Shown here piece after piece: positions 7,190 through 14,772 of a stretch of DNA of 19,477 nucleotides. The notes beneath the pieces were generated by a model. That model saw only the letters and a list, made by a program, of their open reading frames with translations, did not search any database and was not told the DNA's origin. The stretch lies in NCBI GenBank assembly GCA_035517415.1, contig DATIYW010000119.1, positions 1 to 19,477 of the forward strand. The letters are read 5' to 3'. Each line of letters starts with the position of its first letter. Position 1 is the stretch's first letter. The stretch is from DATIYW01 sp035517415. Lineage in GTDB: Bacteria; Acidobacteriota; Thermoanaerobaculia; Thermoanaerobaculales; Thermoanaerobaculaceae. Both the position numbers and the translations under genes were made by a program.

Positions 7190-9067
7190 ATGGCCGACAC
7201 GGAGACGATCCTGCGCAGCAGCGAGCAGTTCGGCGGCCTGGCCGCGCCGGCGCTGGCGGCACTCGCCGCGGTTGCCGAGCGGCGGAGCGTGCCCGCCGGG
7301 GCGCTCCTCTACCGCCAGGGCGCGCCGCGCGAGGCGATCTACGTGATCGTCTCCGGGCGCGTCGAGATCCTCCGCGACCGCGGCGACGGCCTGGAGCCGC
7401 TGTTCGTGCTCGGTCCCGGCGACACGCTCGGGGAGGGGGCGCTGCTCCAACCCAGCGCGCACACGACGTCGGCCCGCGCGCTGTCCGCGCTCGACCTGGT
7501 CGTGCTCGAGCGCACCGCCGCGCGCGCCCGCCTCGCCGAGGACGGCGCCGCCGCGGTCGAGGTGCTGAGCCGCGTCGCGCTGACGATCAGCCGCCGCATG
7601 CAGTACTCGGCGAGCGCTCCGGTCGGGCGCGCCAAGGCCTACGGCTCGGGCGCGACGCGCAAGGAGCACGACCTGCTCGGCGAGCGCGAGGTGCCCGCCG
7701 ACGCCTATTACGGCATCCAGACGCTGCGCGCGCTGGAGAACTTCCCGATCTCCGGCGTGCGGCTCTCGCACTTCCCCACCCTGGTGCGCGCGCTCGCGAT
7801 GGTCAAGCAGGCGGCCGCGCGCGCCAACGCCGAGCTCGACATGCTCGACGACGCGGTCGCCTCCGCGATCGACCGCGCCTGCCAGGAGGTGATCGACGGC
7901 CACCACCACGGCCACTTCGTCGTCGACATGGTGCAGGGCGGCGCGGGCACCTCGACCAACATGAACGCGAACGAGGTGATCGCGAACCGCGCCCTCGAAC
8001 TGCTCGGCGCCGCGCGCGGCGAGTACAAGCACTGCCACCCCAACAACCACGTCAACCTCTCGCAGTCGACCAACGACGTCTACCCGACCGCGGTGCGCGT
8101 CGCGGCGGTGATCTCGCTGCGCGGCCTCGTCGCGGCCCTCGAGAAGCTGCGCGCCGCCTTCGCCGCGAAGGGCGAAGAGTTCCGCGACGTGCTCAAGATG
8201 GGGCGCACCCAGCTCCAGGACGCGGTGCCGATGACGCTCGGCCAGGAGTTCACTGCCTGGGCGGTGACGACCGGCGAGGACATCGCCCGGCTGCGCGAGA
8301 CGGTCCGCCTCTTCCTCGAGGTCAACCTCGGCGGCACCGCGATCGGCACCGGGATCAACGCCGACCCGCGCTACCCGCAGGCCGTGATCGAGCACCTCCG
8401 CCGCACCACCGGGCTCGACGTCGTGCTCGCCGAGAACCTGGTCGAGGCGACGCCCGACACCGGCGCGTTCGTGATGTTCTCCGGCGTGCTCAAGCGGGTC
8501 GCGGTGAAGCTGTCGAAGATCTGCAACGACCTGCGACTGCTCTCCTCCGGGCCGCGCTGCGGCCTGGCGGAGATCAACCTGCCGCCGATGCAGCCGGGCT
8601 CCTCGATCATGCCGGGCAAGGTCAACCCGGTGATCCCGGAGGTCGTCAACCAGGTCGCGTTCCAGGTCATCGGCAACGACCTCACGATCACGATGGCGGC
8701 CGAGGCGGGCCAGCTCGAGCTCAACGTGATGGAGCCGGTGCTCGCGTTCAACCTGTTCCAGTCGCTCCAGGTGCTCACTGCGGCGGTCAACACGCTGACG
8801 ACCCGCTGCGTCGTTGGCATCACCGCGAATCCGGAGCGCTGCCGCGAGATGGTCGAGCGCTCGATCGGCATCGTCACCGCGGTGGTGCCGGCGCTCGGCT
8901 ACGAGCGCGCCAGCGAGGTCGCGAAGGAGGCGCTCGAGACCGGACGGGCGGTGCGCGAGATCATCCTCGCCCGGGGCTACCTGGAAGCGGCGCGCCTCGA
9001 CGAGCTGCTGTCGCCCGAGGCGATGACCCGTCCGAGGTCGATGCCACCCCGCGGCGCCGGCACCTGA
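7190..9067 (+). CDS. aspA: Aspartate ammonia-lyase with N-terminal cyclic-nucleotide-binding-like domain
   Basis: Predicted to deaminate L-aspartate reversibly to fumarate and ammonia; 625 residues. Residues 1-140 form a Crp/cNMP-binding-like beta-roll ('PAGALLYRQGAPREAIYVIV', 'GRVEIL', 'GPGDTLGEGALL') with no DNA-binding helix-turn-helix behind it. A short linker leads to a complete aspartase from about residue 156, matching the E. coli enzyme nearly from its start (EHDLLGEREVPADAYYGIQT). Conserved blocks are all present: 'VQGGAGTSTNMNANEV' (248-263), 'NNHVNLSQSTNDVYPTA' (285-301), 'MGRTQLQDAVPMTLGQE' (337-353), and the superfamily signature GSSIMPGKVNP (470-480), whose SS loop carries the catalytic serine (probably Ser471) with Lys477 and Asn479. 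Gln341 in GRTQ, where fumarase C has His, favours aspartase over fumarase. The C-terminus is about 13 residues shorter than E. coli AspA. Regulation by a nucleotide is inference. Confidence 0.93.
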   Translation: MADTETILRSSEQFGGLAAPALAALAAVAERRSVPAGALLYRQGAPREAIYVIVSGRVEILRDRGDGLEPLFVLGPGDTLGEGALLQPSAHTTSARALSALDLVVLERTAARARLAEDGAAAVEVLSRVALTISRRMQYSASAPVGRAKAYGSGATRKEHDLLGEREVPADAYYGIQTLRALENFPISGVRLSHFPTLVRALAMVKQAAARANAELDMLDDAVASAIDRACQEVIDGHHHGHFVVDMVQGGAGTSTNMNANEVIANRALELLGAARGEYKHCHPNNHVNLSQSTNDVYPTAVRVAAVISLRGLVAALEKLRAAFAAKGEEFRDVLKMGRTQLQDAVPMTLGQEFTAWAVTTGEDIARLRETVRLFLEVNLGGTAIGTGINADPRYPQAVIEHLRRTTGLDVVLAENLVEATPDTGAFVMFSGVLKRVAVKLSKICNDLRLLSSGPRCGLAEINLPPMQPGSSIMPGKVNPVIPEVVNQVAFQVIGNDLTITMAAEAGQLELNVMEPVLAFNLFQSLQVLTAAVNTLTTRCVVGITANPERCREMVERSIGIVTAVVPALGYERASEVAKEALETGRAVREIILARGYLEAARLDELLSPEAMTRPRSMPPRGAGT

Positions 9068-9217
9068 CCGCCATCGGCGGCCGACGGACCGGCGCGACGA
9101 TCCTGTCCGCGTCGCGGGCGCGCACCGGGCAGATCTCCTCGCATTCCCTCATCGCCGATGGGTGCGACGTTCTCGGCCGACTCGATCCGGGGCTCGGAAG
9201 GTGGGAGGGACGATCGT
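9068..9217. other. Convergent intergenic region with a hairpin after the aspartase stop
   Basis: 150 bp between the stop codons of the aspartase fusion and the leftmost kinase. Directly after the TGA, CCGCC-ATC-GGCGG (9068-9080) forms a perfect 5-bp hairpin. No T-run follows, so it is only a possible terminator element. No gene or RNA was recognised here. Confidence 0.3.
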
Positions 9218-11914
9218 TCAGCGGCGCAGCCCGGCGGACCAGTTGGTGACCAGCGTGAGCGGGGTTGGCGCCGTCTGCACCGAACGGACGGCGAGCACGC
9301 GATCGCCCTTCGGAACCACTGCGTAATCCCAGTTGTGGGAGCCGAACCCGGTGATCTGCGCCTTTGAGAACTCGTGCGGTGTCCCCACCTCCACCGCCGA
9401 GCCGCGAGCCGTGACGGACGCCTCCATCAGCCTGCCGTCGGGAGTCGCGTAGTACAGCGCCCTTCCGTCGGAGCGCCACGACGGCGCTTCCCCTCCCCCT
9501 TGCGACACCTGCCACTTGCCGCTGGCCTGCGGGAACGGCGTGATGTAGACCTCGATCGTCCCGGACTCGTCGGACTCGTATGCGAGCCAGCCGCCGTCGG
9601 GGGAGAACATCCCGTTGCCCTCGTCGAACCGGGTGGCGAGGAGCGGGTAGGGCTTTCGGTCCCCGGACATCGGGAGGATCCAGAGGTCCGCTCCCGTGTG
9701 GCCGGTCACGCCAAGCTGCGTGAAGGTGATGAAACGGCCGTCGCGCGACCAGTCCGTCGCGGCCTTGTCCGAATCGGATGCGAAGAGCATCTCCCCGTCC
9801 CCCGCCCCGGACGAGCTCTTGACGTAGAGATCGAGATTTCCCTTCGCGTTGGAGCTCCACACGATGCGGCTCCCGTCCGGCGACCAGACGGGGGAGTCAT
9901 CCTCGGTGGGTTCGAAGGTGAAGCGCGTCCTCACACCGCGCGCGAGGTCGACGAGCCAGATGTCGACGTTCTTGCTCTGCGGGTCTTGAACCGGCTCCGC
10001 GAGGATCTGGCCGTTGGGCGAGAGGCGGATGCTTCCGATGATGCTCGCCGGCTCGCCGACCGTGCCGACCTCTGCGCCGTTTGCGCTGAGCCAGCTCACC
10101 TGACCGCGCACGGGCTGCCCCGCCAGGTACACGAGCGTGCCGTCTTGCGATACCGTGAAGCGGCCGAGGCGGTAGCTCTCCGGGTTCGACACCAACTCCG
10201 CGACCGGCAGAGCCTCGCCCGTCAGCTCCTGCCGGCCGGCGTCGAACGGTCGGGCCATCAGCGTCTGGTCGAGGATGTAGAGAAGGAAGCCGGGCGGGGC
10301 GTAGAGCGCATCGCTGTCCGCGTGAACGACGAACCGCGGCTCGCCGCCCGCGAGCGACGCGACGTAGATCCCGGACGTCGTTTGCGCCGCCGATTCGGGA
10401 CTTCCGGCCCAGAAGAGGAAATGGCGGCCGTCCGGGAGGAACACCGGCCAGCGGTGACTCGTCTGTCCGTGCGCCCGATCGAGCCTCGTGACGTCGGTCG
10501 GGGTCCCCCCGGCGCTCGGGACCCGCTGCAGCCCGCTCGACACCGCCGGCGCGAAGACGATCACGCCTTCCGGGCCCCAGGTCCCGCCCCGTCCCTCGCC
10601 GGTCGCGCAGATCACCTGCGACGGTCCGCCGAACGTGTCGATCTTCTCCAGCTTGCCCTGGGCGAAGAAGCCGAGGAACCGGCTGTCCGGCGACCAGAAC
10701 GGGTACGACGCGCCGCTCGTGCCCTCGAGAGGCTGCGCCGTCAGCGAATCGAGGGAGCGCACCCAGAGCCGCCTTGGGCTCGCCGCTCCACCGGCCACGA
10801 AGGCCAGCCGCCTGCCGTCCGGCGAGATCACCGCGCCGCCGGTGGCGCCGTCGAACGCGAAGGTCGCCCCTTCCGGAGGCAGAAGGTAGGCCCGCACGGT
10901 CGGCATCCCGGAGGAGCGCGACCGCATCGAGTTCAAGGTGAGTCCGACCCCCAGCGCAGCGCCGAGCACGGCGACGGTCCAGGGGAGCCAGGCGCGTGCC
11001 GTCGCGTGGGCCACCGGAGGCGGCCCGCTCGCCGGGATCGTCTCGGCGGCCGTCTCCCCCCGCGCGACCTCGTCGAGCTCGAGGCGCACGTCGCCGATGT
11101 CGCGGAGGCGCTGGCGTGGGTCACGTTGGAGCGCACGCGCGAGGAGGCGGCGAATCGGGCGCGGGACGTCGGACGGCAGCAGGCTCCAGTCCGGCTCGGC
11201 CCTCAGGATCGCCGCGAGCACATCGGAGACCGTCTCGCCCTCGAAGAGGCGACGTCCGGTGAGCATCTCGTAGACGACGCACCCGAACGCCCAGATGTCC
11301 GCACGTTTGTCGACCGCCTTGCCCCGCGCCTGCTCCGGCGACATGTACGCCGCCGTCCCGAGGATCACCCCGGCTCGCGTGTGATGCCCGGTGATCGTAG
11401 GCGAGAACGCGAGGTCCGAGCTCGAGGTCTGCTCGTCCCACGCCTTCGCCAATCCGAAGTCCAACACCTTCACGGTGCCGTCCGGGCGCACCTTCACGTT
11501 CGCCGGCTTGAGATCCCGGTGCACGATCCCCTTCTCGTGCGCCGCCTCCAGGGCATCCGCCACCTGCCGCGCGATCGGCACCGCCTCCTCGAGCGGTACT
11601 GCGCCCCGGGCAATGCGCTCCTCCAGCCCTTCCCCTTCGACCAGCTCCATCGCCAGCGCGTGCTGGCCGTCGAGGTGTTCGAGGCCATAGAGCACCGCGA
11701 TGTTCGGGTGGTTGAGCGCGGCCAGCAGCTTCGCCTCGCGCTCGAAGCGAGCGTGGCGCTCGGGGTCCTCGGCGAAGCCCTGTGGCAGGAACTTCAGCGC
11801 GACGTCCCGCCCCAGCCGGGTGTCGCGCGCCCGGTAGACCACGCCCATCCCGCCCGCGCCGAGCCGGCCGGCGATCTCGTAGGGACCGAGCCGTGCGCCG
11901 GGTGCCAGGTTCAT
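9218..11914 (-). CDS. Transmembrane Ser/Thr protein kinase with PD40 beta-propeller (kinase 1)
   Basis: Hanks-type receptor kinase, 898 residues. Kinase domain about 11-285: glycine loop GAGGMG (19-24), ATP-anchoring Lys41 (VALK), Glu60 of helix C, catalytic HRDLKPAN (132-139), DFG (152-154), SPEQ (192-195); all catalytic residues are present, so it should be active. One membrane helix lies about 309-327 (WLPWTVAVLGAALGVGLTL), followed by a roughly 560-residue region with at least eight WD40/PD40-like blades ('VWSPDGSRIVWSS', 'MFSPDGGWLAYESDESG'). The topology implies a cytoplasmic kinase and an extracytoplasmic propeller that may sense a ligand or partner. The C-terminal 'LTLVTNWSAGLRR' is a tail common in this kinase group. 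Its ATG overlaps the upstream kinase stop by 4 bp (ATGA), suggesting coupled translation. Sampled stretches are less GC-rich than in kinase 3. Substrates and ligand are unknown. Confidence 0.94.
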   Translation of the reverse strand: MNLAPGARLGPYEIAGRLGAGGMGVVYRARDTRLGRDVALKFLPQGFAEDPERHARFEREAKLLAALNHPNIAVLYGLEHLDGQHALAMELVEGEGLEERIARGAVPLEEAVPIARQVADALEAAHEKGIVHRDLKPANVKVRPDGTVKVLDFGLAKAWDEQTSSSDLAFSPTITGHHTRAGVILGTAAYMSPEQARGKAVDKRADIWAFGCVVYEMLTGRRLFEGETVSDVLAAILRAEPDWSLLPSDVPRPIRRLLARALQRDPRQRLRDIGDVRLELDEVARGETAAETIPASGPPPVAHATARAWLPWTVAVLGAALGVGLTLNSMRSRSSGMPTVRAYLLPPEGATFAFDGATGGAVISPDGRRLAFVAGGAASPRRLWVRSLDSLTAQPLEGTSGASYPFWSPDSRFLGFFAQGKLEKIDTFGGPSQVICATGEGRGGTWGPEGVIVFAPAVSSGLQRVPSAGGTPTDVTRLDRAHGQTSHRWPVFLPDGRHFLFWAGSPESAAQTTSGIYVASLAGGEPRFVVHADSDALYAPPGFLLYILDQTLMARPFDAGRQELTGEALPVAELVSNPESYRLGRFTVSQDGTLVYLAGQPVRGQVSWLSANGAEVGTVGEPASIIGSIRLSPNGQILAEPVQDPQSKNVDIWLVDLARGVRTRFTFEPTEDDSPVWSPDGSRIVWSSNAKGNLDLYVKSSSGAGDGEMLFASDSDKAATDWSRDGRFITFTQLGVTGHTGADLWILPMSGDRKPYPLLATRFDEGNGMFSPDGGWLAYESDESGTIEVYITPFPQASGKWQVSQGGGEAPSWRSDGRALYYATPDGRLMEASVTARGSAVEVGTPHEFSKAQITGFGSHNWDYAVVPKGDRVLAVRSVQTAPTPLTLVTNWSAGLRR

Positions 11915-14502
11915 TCGGCGCCCTCGGCGAGGAAAAGGTGCGAGATCATCATGTTCGTCCCATAGGCGTAGCTCCGCTCGTCGGCGGAGAACTGCACCGG
12001 GCCGATCCCCAGCACGCCCGCGAGGTCCTGGGGGCCGAGCGTGCGCAGCGGCCTGCGCGCGCCGGTGGCGAGATCGAGGCGGTCGACGCGGATCGGAACG
12101 GACGATGCGAGGTAGACGAGCAAGGAGGTCCCGTCCGCCGACCAGCGGGCGATGGCGTCATCCGACGCCGTGCCGGGCACGGCGCGACCGGCCCCGCCGT
12201 CCGCCGCGTAGAGGCGCCAGCCGCTCATGCCCTGCTTGACGGCGATCGTCGTGCCGTCGGGAGAGACCTCGCCGTCGCTCGTTCCCTCCGGCGTGACCGG
12301 CCGCGGGTCGCCGCCCGCAACCGACTGCACGTAGCACCGCACCGCATGCCCCTCCTCGTGCCCGCACGCGAGGACCCGCTGCGCGTCCGGGAAGAACCTC
12401 GCCGAGGAGTAGTCGGCGATCGGCCCGCGCGGCAGCGTGCGGGTCTCGCCGGCGCCGGTCGGGTAGATCACCAGCTGCGGCGGCGAGGTCGGGATCACGC
12501 CCAGCGCCCACTTGCCGTCGCGCGACAAGTCCTCGCCCTGCCCCTCCCCGAGGCGAACCACCGGCGAGCCGTCGGTCTGCCGCATGCACACCGCGTAGTT
12601 GACGCCGAGGCTGCCGCTCTCCTCGCTGAACAGGAGCGAGCGGCCGTCCTGCGAGAGCGCGGTCGGCTCGGGGTAGTCGAGCCACGAGAGGTCGCGCTCG
12701 GCGGCCGCGCCCGGCGCGAGCACCGGCATGCGGTTGAGGATGTCGTCCCTGGTGACGAGCAGCCGTCCGTCGCCCGCCGCGTCCTGGATCGTCAGGCCGC
12801 CGGCGCTCCCCAACACCTCGCGGCGGCGCCCCTTGAGGTCGACCGCGTAGACCTTGAAGTTGTTGTACGCGGTGCCGGCGGAGAACAGCACCTCGTCGCC
12901 GCTCCGCGACCAGGCGAGGCCCTCCTCGCCCCAGTAGCCCTGCGAGAGCACCGACTCCCGGCCGTTCATGTCGACGACGGCGACGCGGCCGCGGTCGTCC
13001 CACTTCCACGGGTGCTCGAAGAACGCGATACGGTCCCCCGCCGGCGAGAAGCGCGGGTTGCTCAGGTAGCCGCCGGACCTGTACAGCACCTTGCCGGCGG
13101 GGTACTCGAGACGGTCGGTGCCGTCGAGCTCGCGGATGACCGCGAGCTCGTCCCGGTCCGGGGCCCAGTCGGCCTCGCGCACGCGGTCGAGGACCTCGCG
13201 CGGCGCGCCGGCGTCGAGCGACATGCGCGCGAGCGTGCCCTCGAAGAAGCTGTGCGCGACATAGCGGGCATGGGTGAGGACCGCGAGCTCGCCGCGCCTC
13301 GAGACCGCGAGGAGATGGAGGTCGGGCGGCCCGACCACGGTGGCGCCCGGCACGCCGATGCGGACCGAGAAGACTCCCGGGGTGTTGCCGAGCGGCGCCG
13401 CGCTGTACAGCACCGTCTTGCCGTCCGGCAGCAGGCGCGCGTTGAAGATCGGCTCCTGCCGGTAGCTCAGGGGCTGGAAGACGACCGCGCCGGGGCGCGA
13501 GCGGTGCTCCAGGCTGCGGCCGACGGTGAACGAGGCGGCGGCGGCCACGACCGCGAGGGCGCTCGCCGTGCCGACGACGGCGAGCCGCACCGGGCTCCTC
13601 CAGGAGGCTGCCGGTGCGGGCAGCGCGCTCCCGCCGCCCGCGGCCGAGTCGTTGGCGTGCGCCTCGAGGTCGAACGCCAGGTCGCGCGCCGACTGGAAGC
13701 GCTCGCCGGGCTGCTTGTCGAGGCAGCGCCGGACGATCCGGTCGAGGCCCGGCGGGATCTGGCGCCCGCTGCCGCTGAACTCGGGCGGCTCCTCCTTGAG
13801 GATGGCGGTCATCGTCTCGACACCCGAATCGCCCTGGAACGCGCGGCGCCCGGAGAGCATCTCGTAGAGCACGGCGCCGAGCGAGAAGATGTCCGAGCGC
13901 GCGTCGGCCGGGAGGCCGCGGACCTGCTCCGGCGACATGTAGCCGACCGTCCCAAGCACGACCCCGGCGCCGGTCGCGCCCTCTGGCGGAGTCGTCAGCG
14001 TCTTGCCGGAGTCGGTCAGCGCCGCGCCCGTGACCTTGGCGAGGCCGAAGTCGAGGATCTTGACGTGCCCGTCCGAGGTGAGGAACACGTTCTCCGGCTT
14101 GAGGTCGCGGTGGACGATCCCCTTCTCGTGCGCCGCCGCCAGTCCCTTCGCGACCTGCACGCCGATCTCGACCGCCTTGCGCACGGGCAGCGCGCTCGCA
14201 CTCAGGCGCGCGCGGAGCGACTCCCCCTCGAGCAGCTCCATGACCGCGAACGCGGTCCCGTCGGCACTGCCGAAGTCGTAGATCGCCAGGATGTTCGGAT
14301 GTGAAAGCGCGGCCACCGCCTTGGCTTCGCGCTCGAACCGCGCGAGCGCGTCGCGGTCCTCCGCGAGGTGCGGCGGCAGGACCTTGATCGCGACGACCCG
14401 GTCGAGCTTCGCGTCCCGGGCGCGATACACCTCGCCCATGCCGCCCGCTCCCACCGTGCCGAGCACCTCGTAAGAACCCAACCGCGAGCCGACGTTCAGC
14501 AT
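11911..14502 (-). CDS. Transmembrane Ser/Thr protein kinase with divergent PD40 propeller (kinase 2)
   Basis: Hanks-type receptor kinase, 863 residues from the ATG at 14502, chosen because GGAGG precedes it by 5 nt and the kinase fold begins at once (MLNVGSRLGSYEVLG); the frame is open further upstream but has low-complexity coding there. Kinase domain about 10-280: glycine loop GAGGMG (18-23), Lys40 (VAIK), Glu59, HRDLKPEN (131-138), DFG (151-153), an activation loop with several Thr/Ser residues, and SPEQ (190-193). A membrane helix at about 306-326 (LAVVGTASALAVVAAAASFT) is followed by a propeller-like region whose repeats are less regular than in its neighbours ('FSPAGDRIAFFEHPW', 'WSRSGDEVLFSAG', 'VSPDGTTIAVKQG'). 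The C-terminus lacks the TNW tail of kinases 1 and 3, so it belongs to a different subgroup. Its stop overlaps the start of kinase 1. Ligand and substrates are unknown. Confidence 0.94.
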   Translation of the reverse strand: MLNVGSRLGSYEVLGTVGAGGMGEVYRARDAKLDRVVAIKVLPPHLAEDRDALARFEREAKAVAALSHPNILAIYDFGSADGTAFAVMELLEGESLRARLSASALPVRKAVEIGVQVAKGLAAAHEKGIVHRDLKPENVFLTSDGHVKILDFGLAKVTGAALTDSGKTLTTPPEGATGAGVVLGTVGYMSPEQVRGLPADARSDIFSLGAVLYEMLSGRRAFQGDSGVETMTAILKEEPPEFSGSGRQIPPGLDRIVRRCLDKQPGERFQSARDLAFDLEAHANDSAAGGGSALPAPAASWRSPVRLAVVGTASALAVVAAAASFTVGRSLEHRSRPGAVVFQPLSYRQEPIFNARLLPDGKTVLYSAAPLGNTPGVFSVRIGVPGATVVGPPDLHLLAVSRRGELAVLTHARYVAHSFFEGTLARMSLDAGAPREVLDRVREADWAPDRDELAVIRELDGTDRLEYPAGKVLYRSGGYLSNPRFSPAGDRIAFFEHPWKWDDRGRVAVVDMNGRESVLSQGYWGEEGLAWSRSGDEVLFSAGTAYNNFKVYAVDLKGRRREVLGSAGGLTIQDAAGDGRLLVTRDDILNRMPVLAPGAAAERDLSWLDYPEPTALSQDGRSLLFSEESGSLGVNYAVCMRQTDGSPVVRLGEGQGEDLSRDGKWALGVIPTSPPQLVIYPTGAGETRTLPRGPIADYSSARFFPDAQRVLACGHEEGHAVRCYVQSVAGGDPRPVTPEGTSDGEVSPDGTTIAVKQGMSGWRLYAADGGAGRAVPGTASDDAIARWSADGTSLLVYLASSVPIRVDRLDLATGARRPLRTLGPQDLAGVLGIGPVQFSADERSYAYGTNMMISHLFLAEGAE

Positions 14503-14772
14503 CCCCGCCTCCGTCCCCGCCGTGCCGCGCCCAGCCCGCGCGCCCCCGCCGCGCGCCTCGGCCCGCGCCGTCGGCCGCGGGTCACCGTGCCGCACGCCGT
14601 CACGTCCGCCCGGCGCGGCAGGCCTCGGGCACCGCGGCGGTATCGTCCAGTCGCGCTCACCGTCGGGTCCGTCGCAGGAGAACCTGATCGCGCCGGCCGA
14701 TCTTCCCGGCACGGCGTGCGCGCTCGCCGTCCGGCCCTGCCGCGAGGGGCATCGCGGGATCGCCGGCGTGCC
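14503..14772 (-). other. 270-bp intergenic region between kinase pairs
   Basis: This gap separates the stop of kinase 3 from the start of kinase 2 and is the likely site of an internal promoter for the kinase 2-kinase 1 pair. Apart from the Shine-Dalgarno, I see no convincing -10/-35 pair. A perfect 10-bp inverted repeat (CGCACGCCGT at 14591-14600, ACGGCGTGCG at 14711-14720) is separated by 110 nt and may be chance. No small gene or RNA was recognised. Confidence 0.35.
14508..14512 (-). promoter_or_regulatory. Shine-Dalgarno for kinase 2
   Basis: GGAGG on the minus strand, 5 nt before ATG 14502. It selects this start over longer in-frame possibilities reaching 14712. Confidence 0.7.

Noticed and set aside
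14503..14712. Start of kinase 2 at 14712 instead of 14502
   Set aside because: The added 70 residues are low-complexity, while ATG 14502 has GGAGG at ideal spacing and begins the standard kinase N-terminus.
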